This document shows, one piece after another, positions 25,959-35,186 of a stretch of DNA of 64,000 bases. The position numbers and the translations under genes are program-made. The notes beneath the pieces were generated by a model, which ran no database searches, was not told where the DNA came from, and was given only the letters and a program-made list of their open reading frames with translations. Location of the stretch: the NCBI RefSeq assembly GCF_019711635.1, contig NZ_JAIGNT010000001.1, forward strand, positions 430,280 to 494,279, read 5' to 3'. The stretch's first letter is position 1. Each line of letters opens with the position of its first letter. Source of the stretch: Qipengyuania huizhouensis. Lineage in GTDB: Bacteria > Pseudomonadota > Alphaproteobacteria > Sphingomonadales > Sphingomonadaceae.

Positions 25959-26150
25959 TCAGTCTTCGGCCGCGTCGCCGCCAGCACCGGCGGCGCGGGA
26001 TTTCTTCGCGCCCCGGTGCTCTGCCAGCAGACGGTCGATCTCGCCGATCCGGCGGCGTTCGGGCGTATCCTTGGGCAAGCCCTTCAGACGCGAGGTCGCC
26101 CATAGCTGACGCCGTTCGGATTCGAGGTTCTTGAGGTAGAGATCGGCCAC
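25959..26150 (-). CDS. Small hypothetical protein, 63 aa
   Basis: This short frame gives VADLYLKNLESERRQLWATS followed by a charged helical stretch and an Ala/Gly-rich acidic tail. No family is known to me. A GTG start at 26150 is preceded by GGAAGGAA at good distance. The frame stays open upstream through dodecin and beyond, but that upstream part is in the wrong frame for those genes. It is separated from dodecin by about 20 bases and is probably co-transcribed with it. Confidence 0.55.
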   Translation of the reverse strand: MADLYLKNLESERRQLWATSRLKGLPKDTPERRRIGEIDRLLAEHRGAKKSRAAGAGGDAAED

Positions 26151-26173
26151 TGCCGGCGTTCCTTCCGTTTCGG

Positions 26174-26377
26174 TCAGTCGTTGACCACGAAGGTGATCTT
26201 GAGCGTGCAGCGCCATTCGGTGATGTCGCCTCCCGAAACCCGGGCCTTGGTATCCTTGACCCAGACGCTCTCGATCCCCTGGATGGTCTTGGCCGCGCGC
26301 TTTACGCCCTGGCGGACGGCATCCTCGATGCTTTCGGTCGAGGAGGAAATGACTTCGGTGACTTTGGCAACGGACAT
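26174..26377 (-). CDS. Dodecin
   Basis: A 67-aa dodecin, starting MSVAKVTEVISSSTESIEDAV and containing the IESVWVKDTKARVSGGDITEW core. Dodecins form hollow 12-mers that bind flavins (or coenzyme A) and buffer them, often in stress conditions. The Trp in VWV is the residue that stacks with flavin in archaeal and bacterial dodecins. The start is ATG 26377 with an AAGGAGACC ribosome site; the in-frame longer version lacks homology. Confidence 0.95.
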   Translation of the reverse strand: MSVAKVTEVISSSTESIEDAVRQGVKRAAKTIQGIESVWVKDTKARVSGGDITEWRCTLKITFVVND

Positions 26378-26451
26378 AATGGTCTCCTTGGATGGTGTGT
26401 GCCTTCCCAACCAAGCTCCGGCGCGCGCAGATGTTCCGCCGGAGTGTCCGC

Positions 26452-26999
26452 TCAGCCCCCTCCCCGCCAGGATGCGGGGCGAGACATGGACCGGTTGTTA
26501 CACTGTCCAGGGGTAAAAACAGTCGGCTTGTGCGGAGAGGCGTCGGCATGAGCCATGTCGGCGTCGGCTTGCGCAGGGCGAGTGACGGCTTGCCCGCCCG
26601 AATTGTCGGCCTGCGCGCCGGAGTGTCAGCTTGCGACGCCCCGGCGCGCAGGTAGTCGAGCGCCTTCAGCCCCGGCCCTTCCCACGGCGAACGCTGCGCC
26701 TCCAGCCGCGCCCTGCTCGCCGCCGCACGGGCGCGCAGGCCGGTGCGGCGTGCACCCTCGAACGCTTCGCGAAAGGCGGGCCCGTCCAGCCGGGCGCGAA
26801 GGGCATAGGCCGCCTGCCGGCTCATCCCCACCGCCCTCGCCGCTTCCGCCACGCGCCCGCATTGTTCGAGCGCGCGCAGGAAGGCCTGCACCTTGGGCAC
26901 GGTCCAGCGATAATCGGCATTGCACTGCCGCGCGCGCCTGCGCGAGCTGGCGGCAGCGGAGGCAGATGGGGCGGAAGGCTGAGTCGGTTCGTCGGTCAT
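26452..26999 (-). pseudogene. Helix-turn-helix gene with a heptad-repeat tail, broken by a one-base deletion
   Basis: The N-terminal part (about 110 codons from 26999) has a helix-turn-helix region (KVQAFLRALEQCGRVAEAA, then VGMSRQAAYALRARL) resembling sphingomonad HTH proteins. It then enters a 21-bp repeat array coding for seven-residue units (QADTPAR, QADNSGG, QAVTRPA, QADADMA, HADASPH). The first unit (26614-26633) has 20 bp instead of 21. This shifts the frame: the original frame runs open through dodecin to 25959, while the frame after the shift continues the heptads and stops at 26452. A single-base restoration would give a 182-aa protein. It may be a pseudogene, a phase-variable gene or a sequencing error. 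Confidence 0.65.
26530..26633 (-). repeat. Tandem 21-bp repeat (five degenerate units) coding for heptads
   Basis: Units begin at 26633 (20 bp), 26613, 26592, 26571 and 26550 on the minus strand, each coding for Gln/His-Ala-Asp/Val plus four residues. Unit 1 is one base short. Units are diverged in sequence but keep period and codon phase, which indicates selection on the encoded peptide rather than recent duplication. Confidence 0.7.
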
Positions 27000-27047
27000 C
27001 CGGCAGGATGAGCCACGGCTGCACGCCTGTAGGAAAGTGTTTTCGCC

Positions 27048-27470
27048 TCAGCCCTGAGTGCGGACCATCACCAGCGTGCCCAGATCGATGCGGGCTTCCC
27101 CTGCCACCGGCGTCACGGGGGTTCGGGTGTCGGTGATCCACATCAGGCGGCCATCACCGTCTTCTATCCGCACGCGTGCGGAGGTGGTGATCGCGCCTTC
27201 CAGCGCCGCACGCGGCACCTCCACGGCAAAGGGCAGCGGCACCTGACGCCCATCGGCGGGATAGCTTTCCTCCGCCAGCACCGGAGCCGGGGCATCGGCG
27301 CGCGACACGTCCTCTATCCGGACGGTCATCACCGCATCGGGCGGCAGGGCGATACGTTCGCGATAGGTCGCCTCTCCGGTGACGGTGACCATGTCCTGTG
27401 CGGCAGGGGTGGTGGCACAGGCGGAGAGAGCCAGGGCCAGCGTGGCGGCGAGCGGGGCGAGAAGTTTCAT
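27048..27470 (-). CDS. YbaY family lipoprotein
   Basis: A 140-aa predicted lipoprotein with signal peptide and lipobox (LALALSAC, Cys18), followed by the YbaY-type beta-sandwich (VTVTGEATYRERIALPPDAV and the LEDVSRADAPAPVLAE segment in variant form). In other bacteria YbaY proteins are envelope lipoproteins of uncertain role. The start is ATG 27470; a start 108 bases upstream would precede the signal peptide with unlikely sequence. It diverges from the 147-aa lipoprotein gene at 27581. Confidence 0.88.
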   Translation of the reverse strand: MKLLAPLAATLALALSACATTPAAQDMVTVTGEATYRERIALPPDAVMTVRIEDVSRADAPAPVLAEESYPADGRQVPLPFAVEVPRAALEGAITTSARVRIEDGDGRLMWITDTRTPVTPVAGEARIDLGTLVMVRTQG

Positions 27471-27580
27471 TGCAGGTAAACTCCGCCGGATGCCATCGCG
27501 TTCCCGCCTGCCCCGCCGATTTCGGAACGGCGGCCTGCCGCACGCATTGAACGGGTGAACGATCATCACAAGGACCATCC

Positions 27581-28024
27581 ATGCACCATCCCAAGACCGC
27601 CTTCACCAGCCTTGCCGCCGCCTGCGCCCTGATTGCCGCCTGCGGCGAAACCCCTGCCGAACAGGAAGCCGATCGCATGGAAGACCAGGTGGAAATGGAA
27701 GCCGACCAGAGCGCCTATGCCGCCAGCAATGAAGAGGCCGCGCTGGGCATGACCGAGGAAGAGCTGCTCGACGCCGATCTGCTCACCGCCGACGGCACCG
27801 ACCTTGGCGATATCGAGGCGGTACGCCGCGATGCGGCTGGCGCGGTGACTGGGCTGGTCATCGAACTGGAAGACACCGATCCCGATCGCTGGGTCGAAGT
27901 GCCGATGGACGGCCTCACCACCCGGCCCGATGGCGACGATATGGACGTGCAGACCGGCATGAGCGCAGAAGACCTGTCCGCCCTGCCCGATGCGGAGATG
28001 GGCGCGATGAAATCCCCAGTCTGA
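27581..28024 (+). CDS. Lipoprotein with PRC-barrel-like domain
   Basis: The 147-aa product has a lipoprotein signal (LIAAC, Cys21), an acidic linker, and then a PRC-barrel-like segment (LLTADGTDLGDIEAVRRDAAGAVTGLVIE). PRC-barrels occur in ribosome maturation and photosynthetic proteins and, in envelope lipoproteins of sphingomonads, have no known role. The tail is acidic. It is followed by a good terminator hairpin at 28047-28079 before the converging CDF transporter. Confidence 0.75.
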   Translation: MHHPKTAFTSLAAACALIAACGETPAEQEADRMEDQVEMEADQSAYAASNEEAALGMTEEELLDADLLTADGTDLGDIEAVRRDAAGAVTGLVIELEDTDPDRWVEVPMDGLTTRPDGDDMDVQTGMSAEDLSALPDAEMGAMKSPV

Positions 28025-28046
28025 TCCTTCGCACCAGAATAAACGC

Positions 28047-28085
28047 AGGCCCGCCCCGGATTCCTCCGCGGCGGGCCTTGCTTTG
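28047..28085. terminator. Rho-independent-type terminator between converging genes
   Basis: AGGCCCGCC (28047-28055) pairs with GGCGGGCCTT (28070-28079) across a 14-base loop, followed by TGCTTTG. It sits 23 bases after the lipoprotein stop and upstream of the converging transporter end, and could serve both. Confidence 0.6.
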
Positions 28086-28111
28086 TCCGGAGAGGGTTCG
28101 CCTGCCCGGCC

Positions 28112-28735
28112 TCAGGCGGTGCGAAGCTGCGGGGCGGCTTCTGCAATCACGCGCAGGGCGCTGCGCAGGAAGATCATCGCCATCAGCCCGCCGATCACGA
28201 TGTCGGGCCATGGCGAGGCGAGCCCCCACACCAGCCCCGCGGCCACCAGCACGCCGCAATTGTTGATCACGTCATTGCGCGAACATTCGAAAGTGCTCGC
28301 CATGTTCACATCCTGGTGGCGGAAGCGGGTGAGCAGGCGCAGGCAGACGAGATTGGCGGCCAGCGCCAGCGCGCCGAACACCAGCATCAGCGTGGAGGAC
28401 GGCGGCACCCCGCTCTGGATCTTGAGCACGACATTGACCGCGATCCCGATGCCGAGGCCAAGGATGACCACGCCCTTGAGCATCGCCGCCCCGGCCTTCC
28501 ACCGGTCGCTGCGCGCCAGCGCGTAGAGGCTAACCGCATAGACCACCGCATCGCCCAGCATGTCCGACGCATCCGCCATCAGCGCGGCGGACCCGGCAAT
28601 GATCCCCGCCCCGAATTCGAGCACGAACATCACGGCATTGATCGCCAGCACGATCACGAGCACGCGCCGCTGATCGGCCTGGCGCGCGAGCTTTTCCAGT
28701 TCGGTGGACTTGGAGGAACAGCAGTCTGCGGACAT
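28112..28735 (-). CDS. Cation diffusion facilitator family transporter (short form)
   Basis: The 207-aa protein has about six hydrophobic helices. The conserved metal-site helices of the cation diffusion facilitator family are recognisable: LMADASDMLGDAVVYAVS and the later NDVINNCGVLVAAG, with Asp residues in equivalent positions. It begins MSADCCSSK, giving a pair of cysteines at the N-terminus. These proteins export divalent metal ions (Zn, Cd, Co) in exchange for protons. The cytosolic C-terminal domain typical of larger members is absent; metal specificity cannot be read. Confidence 0.88.
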   Translation of the reverse strand: MSADCCSSKSTELEKLARQADQRRVLVIVLAINAVMFVLEFGAGIIAGSAALMADASDMLGDAVVYAVSLYALARSDRWKAGAAMLKGVVILGLGIGIAVNVVLKIQSGVPPSSTLMLVFGALALAANLVCLRLLTRFRHQDVNMASTFECSRNDVINNCGVLVAAGLVWGLASPWPDIVIGGLMAMIFLRSALRVIAEAAPQLRTA

Positions 28736-28782
28736 GCGGGCTATGTGGAACGGGTGCGGGGGGAGTGCAACAGGTTGATCTC

Positions 28783-28808
28783 GTCACCCCGGACCTGATC
28801 CGGGGTCC
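28783..28808. repeat. REP-like palindrome (GTCA head, 8-bp stem, 5-nt loop)
   Basis: ACCCCGGA and TCCGGGGT form an 8-bp stem around CCTGA, flanked by GTC on one side and CC on the other. The same architecture occurs at 61657, 61716 and 62085. Repeats of this look are scattered in sphingomonad genomes and their function is unsettled. It lies upstream of the DUF2726 gene. Confidence 0.7.
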
Positions 28809-28906
28809 AGCTTCTAACAATTTAGGCGTGAAAGAAAGCTTTGACGATTTACTGCCATTTAGCACATTGAATTGCGAGCGATCCTGTGGGGAGGCGGATA
28901 GCGGTC

Positions 28907-29524
28907 ATGGATATTATGGACATGGTTTCGGCCAATATGGGCAATTGGATTTCGATCCTCGTGTTCATTACGGTGTTCGCGCTGATTGTCGGTGTTGCCA
29001 AGGCGTTTCTCGAGCCGAAAAGCAAGGGCAGGCGCCGCCGTTCGAATTATCGCAAGCCCTACCTCAAGGACGTTTCGGATTTCCGCAGCAAGGGATCGAC
29101 AGCGGATTCGACCGAGCAATTGCGCATCGTGATGGAAGCGGATTTCCAGTCCCGTTCGCTGCTCAACCGGCCCGAGGCAAAGGTGTTCAAGACGCTCGAC
29201 GAGGCCGTGATCGCGCGCAATCCGGGCTGGCAGGTAATGGCGCAGGTTTCGCTGGGCGAGTTCCTGTCGAGCAAGAGCAAACCCGCCTATTTTGCAGTCA
29301 ACTCAAAGCGCGTCGATTTCGCGCTGATGGACGAGAATTGCTGCGTGATCCACGCGCTCGAATATCAGGGCTCGGGCCACCACCAGGGCACCGCCGCCGC
29401 GCGCGATGCGGTGAAGAAGGAAGCGCTGCGCAAGGCGGGCATCGGCTATCACGAGATCGTCGCCGGCCACACCACGCCGAGCGAACTCAGGGCGCTGGTG
29501 GAGAAGCTGGTTCCGGCGGGTTAG
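28907..29524 (+). CDS. DUF2726 domain-containing protein with membrane anchor
   Basis: The 205-aa protein has one N-terminal hydrophobic helix (SILVFITVFALIVGVAKAFL), a basic linker and a DUF2726 domain (about 75-200). DUF2726 belongs to the restriction-endonuclease-like fold superfamily; the segments VNSKRVDFALMDE and VIHALEYQGSGHH resemble its D and ExK-type core, although a full catalytic set is not obvious. The start is ATG 28907, with GGGGAGG about ten bases upstream, and not the GTG at 28886. Whether it cuts nucleic acid is unknown. Confidence 0.8.
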   Translation: MDIMDMVSANMGNWISILVFITVFALIVGVAKAFLEPKSKGRRRRSNYRKPYLKDVSDFRSKGSTADSTEQLRIVMEADFQSRSLLNRPEAKVFKTLDEAVIARNPGWQVMAQVSLGEFLSSKSKPAYFAVNSKRVDFALMDENCCVIHALEYQGSGHHQGTAAARDAVKKEALRKAGIGYHEIVAGHTTPSELRALVEKLVPAG

Positions 29525-29555
29525 CCTTCAGAGCCTCGAATTAGCGGCGTATTGA

Positions 29556-30962
29556 TCAAGCTTCGTTCTTGATTTTGCCTTCTGGGGTAAGTTGCCAAGC
29601 CGATTTAGGGCCTGCCAACCCCGGAACCCGCTCGATCAACCCCTCATCACGAAGTTTGTAGAACTCAATTTTCACAAGGTTTTCCGATTTAATTCCAGTG
29701 ATGTCGCGCGCCTGCCGGTTTGTGATCCGGTCCTCAGTCTGCAGGAATTCCATAATTGCAGCGGTAGGGGCTGCTAACTTGGCGTGTGGCAGAGTGACTT
29801 TGACGTAGTTGCCGTCGATACCGATTTCGGGTTCTTTGAAGCCCCACTCTTTCATTTTTTGGAAGGTCGTGTTCAGGCCCTCTCCAAGGTCCTTGTTTGG
29901 CGCATTTGGGTATCGAGCCAAGGTTCTTACGAGTTTTGGGTTGCGTGAGAACCGCGCCTCCAGAATGTTGTCTACCGTAACGTAGCCCGGCAACGTGCCT
30001 GGGCTTAGAATTTCCATCCTATTGTCGAAAATCAGTATCTGGATATCGTCGGATATTGAATAATCTCGATGGATGAATGCGTTTACGATGGTTTCCCAGA
30101 TCGCTTCTGGCGGATACTCCAAACCCTTAAGGCCATCCGAAGTCCAGACCTCAACCGCATTCATGACCTCCTGCACCTTTTCGACGGTATCGGAAATTGC
30201 GCGATACATCGGACCTTCAATAGTGAATTGCTCGGCTAGGTGATCCCTTTCTGGATCGTCCTCAGAGGTCGTATACCTTGTGATTTTGACCCCGCATTTG
30301 CGGGGAATGAATGCACTGGGACTAGGCGAAAAAAGAAGGGCCGCAGCAACACGCGGCCTCCAACTTTTCGGTTCCAAAAGATTTTGATTAAGGGCGAACT
30401 CGAGAGGGTCACTTTTTGGCGATACATGCTCAAGAAACCCGACCATCTCCGGAGCTTCAACGATGTTTTCCGCAGGCAAATCATCGAGCGGAGCATCTTC
30501 GAAGCTCTTCGCCCCTTTCGCAAAACCCAGCGCGGCTATGCGCTCTGGATCTTTGATCGGTATCGATTGTGCCCCTTGCCTGACGAAGACTGTGTTGTCG
30601 GCCGCCTTGTATACGCTGGCGCCCTTTTCAACGCGCAACAACAAGAGATACCCCGGAAAATGACCGTCAGATTTCAGAAACTCGTATTGCAATTCCGGTG
30701 GCGGATTCAATTCGAAGAGGCTTTGCAGGATACCATTCATTGACTCCAAGTCTGAAAACCCATTCAGACGACTCCTTCCTTCAGCCTCCTTTTCATCTGC
30801 AATGCCTACAATGAGTTCGCCACCGTCCGCATTGGCAAAAGCCACGACGGCCTTCTGCAGTTTTGCGGGAGGCGTCTCGCGGGCCTTGAAGTCAAAGAAA
30901 TGGCTTTCGTCACGCTCGAGGATGCCGTCGATTTCTCCTTCATCTATGAGCCTGACTTTCAT
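29556..30962 (-). CDS. AlbA_2 (Schlafen-like) domain ATP-binding regulator
   Basis: The 468-aa protein matches the family of AlbA_2/ATP-dependent regulators with an N-terminal AlbA_2 domain (HFFDFKARETPPAKLQKAVVAFANADGGELIVGIAD), a middle region, a GHKL-like ATPase segment (AIWETIVNAFIHRDYS, LSPGTLPGYVT) and a C-terminal winged-helix part (ITNRQARDITGI). The family is linked to transcription control and, in some genomes, to defence islands. Its DNA is noticeably richer in A/T than the neighbours, which suggests recent transfer. The 31-base gap to DUF2726 is convergent, and thiC lies upstream. Confidence 0.85.
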   Translation of the reverse strand: MKVRLIDEGEIDGILERDESHFFDFKARETPPAKLQKAVVAFANADGGELIVGIADEKEAEGRSRLNGFSDLESMNGILQSLFELNPPPELQYEFLKSDGHFPGYLLLLRVEKGASVYKAADNTVFVRQGAQSIPIKDPERIAALGFAKGAKSFEDAPLDDLPAENIVEAPEMVGFLEHVSPKSDPLEFALNQNLLEPKSWRPRVAAALLFSPSPSAFIPRKCGVKITRYTTSEDDPERDHLAEQFTIEGPMYRAISDTVEKVQEVMNAVEVWTSDGLKGLEYPPEAIWETIVNAFIHRDYSISDDIQILIFDNRMEILSPGTLPGYVTVDNILEARFSRNPKLVRTLARYPNAPNKDLGEGLNTTFQKMKEWGFKEPEIGIDGNYVKVTLPHAKLAAPTAAIMEFLQTEDRITNRQARDITGIKSENLVKIEFYKLRDEGLIERVPGLAGPKSAWQLTPEGKIKNEA

Positions 30963-30980
30963 TCCTCACCTATCATTTTC

Positions 30981-32915
<1,935 letters not shown>

Positions 32916-33314
32916 CTAGAGACGGAACAGGGCGGAGCCGATGAGGAACGCGCCGAGGATCAGCGAGAACCACGCCCAGAGCTGGTTGGCCTTGCCCATC
33001 AGGCGGCGGGCGAGACGCATGAGGCCATCGCCGAACGCAAGGATCAGCGCGCCCTCGGCCGCCATCCAGCCGCCGAGTATGGTGATGAGGATCGCGAGCC
33101 AGTCGTCCGGCCGCCATGGCGACACGAGATAGATCGCCCCGCCCAGTCCGATACAGACGATGCCGGTCAGGAAGCGCAGCGCTGTATTGCGTTCGTAATC
33201 CTCGAGCATTGCGGCCCACCCGCCCGGATGGCGCAATTCTCCGATACCTGCCGCTAGGGCGTAAAGCCCCATGAACAGGGCAATCCATGCAGGAATGTCG
33301 ACACCTTCGGCCAT
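32916..33314 (-). CDS. Small membrane protein in the TPP-riboswitch operon
   Basis: The 132-aa protein has about four hydrophobic helices (starting IPAWIALFMGLYALAAGIGEL) and no recognised family. It is the first gene after a TPP riboswitch and ends 30 bases before thiC, so it is expected to be made only when thiamine is scarce. That suggests a role in thiamine metabolism or transport, but no family evidence supports this. The start is ATG 33314, after GGAGAG; a further upstream ATG at 33329 has no good ribosome site. Confidence 0.75.
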   Translation of the reverse strand: MAEGVDIPAWIALFMGLYALAAGIGELRHPGGWAAMLEDYERNTALRFLTGIVCIGLGGAIYLVSPWRPDDWLAILITILGGWMAAEGALILAFGDGLMRLARRLMGKANQLWAWFSLILGAFLIGSALFRL

Positions 33315-33363
33315 GCGTAATCTCTCCACGATGCGGGAGAGCGGACTACGCGCAATGGCCGCC

Positions 33364-33448
33364 CACTCCCTCCGCCGATGCTAATCGGTTCAGGTTCGAC
33401 GGGTCGGCGGACTTCAACCGCCCTCTCAGCCTCATGGCTCCCCGGGGA
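33364..33448 (-). ncRNA. TPP riboswitch (THI element)
   Basis: Read on the minus strand, the segment contains the conserved TPP-riboswitch blocks in order: GGGGAGCC, GGCTGAGAGGG, then CGAACCTGAACCGATTAGC and a closing GCGGAGGGAG. The CTGAGA and CCTGA motifs are the pyrimidine- and pyrophosphate-sensing parts. It lies about 50 bases upstream of the 33314 start codon and so controls a small membrane protein gene and thiC. Confidence 0.93.
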
Positions 33449-33655
33449 TGGCAGGCGGTGTAGGCGTTTGGAGCCGGCGCGTCCAGCGGCTCGGGCAAGA
33501 AAGCGTGATTGCTATAGCGCGCGATCTCGGGGGCAAATCTTGTTCGGATAGGCGATGGTCTTCCAGCACGCCGACGACTTCGCTCGCAGTCTCTTCAGGC
33601 GCATACCGCCAGTTCGTCACCCACGACCGGATAGGCAACCTGGCATCTGTCCGTG
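33449..33655. other. Region between the TPP riboswitch and the DUF4402 gene; no supported gene
   Basis: About 200 bases. The promoter for the thiamine operon should lie just upstream (to the right) of the riboswitch. Short frames on both strands here have no recognisable protein and are left out. No repeat or terminator was identified. Confidence 0.35.
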
Positions 33656-34297
33656 TTAGTCGATACTGACGACCATCACATCCAGATATGTCGGGATGAC
33701 CACTTCCGCACCGCCTCCGGTATTGGTCACCTGCAGCGTGGCACCGATGGTAAATTCCGTTCTGCACACGCGGGTCTGGCAATTGGGCAGGCTGAGCGTG
33801 ACGATCTGTCCATCGGCAATCATCGTATACCCGGGAATGTCCGAAGTGAGGTTCTTCAACCTCGACTCGACCCCACCGTTCGAATAGAGGCCGCTGCTGA
33901 TGCCGAGCTGGACCTCGACCGTGATGACCCTTTTGCCTTCGTTCCCACGATCATATGTGACAACGAATTTGGCCGGGCCTGTATCCGCCGCTCCTGCTGA
34001 AAGAATGCCGGTATCCCGCACACTTCCATCGGTGCCTACCACTCGCTCGCCGGAATAGGGCACGGCGATCTTCCCGAAGCGGAGGTTGCTCTGTTCGATT
34101 ATCTGGATCGTCCGGGGTGCCGCGGCGGCGGGGACGGGCAAGGAACCCAGCATCAGACAGGCCGAAGCAAGGAATGCGCCCGCGCCTTTACCGAATACGC
34201 ATGCAATTCTCCGGACTACGGACAATACCCGTCCTCCACCTGCCGCGGCGGCCATCCCCTTGCGCATCAATAGTTTCCTTTGCAGGTCCGGCATCAT
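33656..34297 (-). CDS. DUF4402-like surface protein, antisense to the pilus cluster
   Basis: The 213-aa product has a hydrophobic export signal (about residues 38-60, ending PVPAAAA) and a body like the DUF4402 proteins of this cluster (NLRFGKIAVPY, GAADTGPAKFVVTYDRG, a C-terminal strand TYLDVMVVSID). It is more diverged than the other three. Starts at 34297 and at an internal ATG ten codons later are both possible. It is transcribed away from the pilus genes through a shared AT-rich region, and may be a minor pilin or adhesin. Confidence 0.75.
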   Translation of the reverse strand: MMPDLQRKLLMRKGMAAAAGGGRVLSVVRRIACVFGKGAGAFLASACLMLGSLPVPAAAAPRTIQIIEQSNLRFGKIAVPYSGERVVGTDGSVRDTGILSAGAADTGPAKFVVTYDRGNEGKRVITVEVQLGISSGLYSNGGVESRLKNLTSDIPGYTMIADGQIVTLSLPNCQTRVCRTEFTIGATLQVTNTGGGAEVVIPTYLDVMVVSID

Positions 34298-34536
34298 GAG
34301 AAAAGGCCATGTAATTTTCCGATAACTCTTCCATTACTGCCATATGGTTAATTTGTGGTTATTACGTAGAACCTTCTAAACACTATAGTCATTACTGAGT
34401 TCTACTTAGTATAACTGACCTATATGTAGAATATCATAAGCATGCCCCCTCTCCCATTTTGGGACAGTTTGACTTGTTCGTACCAAGAGAACATGCAGGT
34501 AGCGGAACATCTTGTTGGGAAAGGCACAAACTTCCT
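34298..34536. promoter_or_regulatory. AT-rich divergent region of the pilus locus with repeated GTAGAA motifs
   Basis: This 239-base spacer separates divergent DUF4402 genes and is markedly AT-rich. GTAGAA occurs at 34366 and 34426 and its complement TTCTAC at 34400, the latter two forming an imperfect inverted repeat around 34400-34431. These look like operator sites for a pilus regulator. The motifs are seen by eye; binding is inferred. No gene was found here. Confidence 0.45.
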
Positions 34537-35031
34537 ATGCCGACTTGTACAAAACAGTCCGGGAATTATTGTCCTCTTGCCTTGGTCACTTTGGCTGCCC
34601 TTCCCTTTATATTTTGTACTTCGGCTGCCAGCGCGCAGGATAGCGCTTCTTCATCGGTCGGTCGCGCCTCGGCACTTGTGATCGAACCCTTATCCGTCAC
34701 GGCCAAGGCGGATATGACGTTCTCGATCGTGGCGACATCCGGCCAGACCAGGATTGCCGGGAAGGCCGGACGATTCGAAATCAGATCGCCAGGCGCTTAC
34801 GAATTTTCCCTGACGATCCAGCCCGATGTGCTGGCCACCTCCCCGACATCCGACACGGGCCTGGCGGTGGGCAGCATCGAGGCGCGCGGTTCGAACTGGC
34901 TGGAAGGATCGGAGTGGCACGGGCCCGACGGTATCAGCACAGTCCGATTCTCGGGTCGGCTCCGGGTTCCCGAAGGTGCAGACGGCGATGAATACATCGG
35001 TCATGTCTTGGTTAATTTAGCGTATCATTAA
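34537..35031 (+). CDS. DUF4402 pilin-like protein
   Basis: The 164-aa product has a signal peptide (ALVTLAALPFIFCTSAASAQ) and an all-beta DUF4402 body, with the domain-ending strand EYIGHVLVNLAYH. In CU-type pili, such C-terminal strands complement the neighbouring subunit. The first gene of the plus-strand pilus group, it is followed by two more DUF4402 genes, a chaperone and an usher. The start at 34537 is chosen because the signal peptide begins there; the frame opens earlier. Confidence 0.8.
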   Translation: MPTCTKQSGNYCPLALVTLAALPFIFCTSAASAQDSASSSVGRASALVIEPLSVTAKADMTFSIVATSGQTRIAGKAGRFEIRSPGAYEFSLTIQPDVLATSPTSDTGLAVGSIEARGSNWLEGSEWHGPDGISTVRFSGRLRVPEGADGDEYIGHVLVNLAYH

Positions 35032-35186
35032 GCCTGTTCGGCAAGATTGAATCCCGTTTTTCCGCGTCTTTCGATGGTTAATTCGCCCCTAACCACGAAT
35101 AAGCGTTTTCTTAAAATCGCAACCCTAGAATTGAGGTCACGCAAGGGGACACCTTCGTTACTGTGAGCAATTCGAGGATCGTTACG

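Noticed and set aside
26452..26500. GC-rich hairpin CCCCGC/GCGGGG near the end of the HTH gene, considered as a terminator
   Set aside because: It is inside the reconstructed reading frame and has no T run; similar GC-rich hairpins are frequent in this DNA.
25959..26999. A single 346-codon frame covering the HTH gene, dodecin and the 63-aa gene
   Set aside because: Dodecin is certain in a different frame inside it. The continuity is explained by a one-base frameshift in the heptad array and by high GC content.
33432..33782. A 116-codon minus-strand frame between the TPP riboswitch and the DUF4402 gene
   Set aside because: It overlaps both a DUF4402 coding region in another frame and the riboswitch, and has no family similarity.
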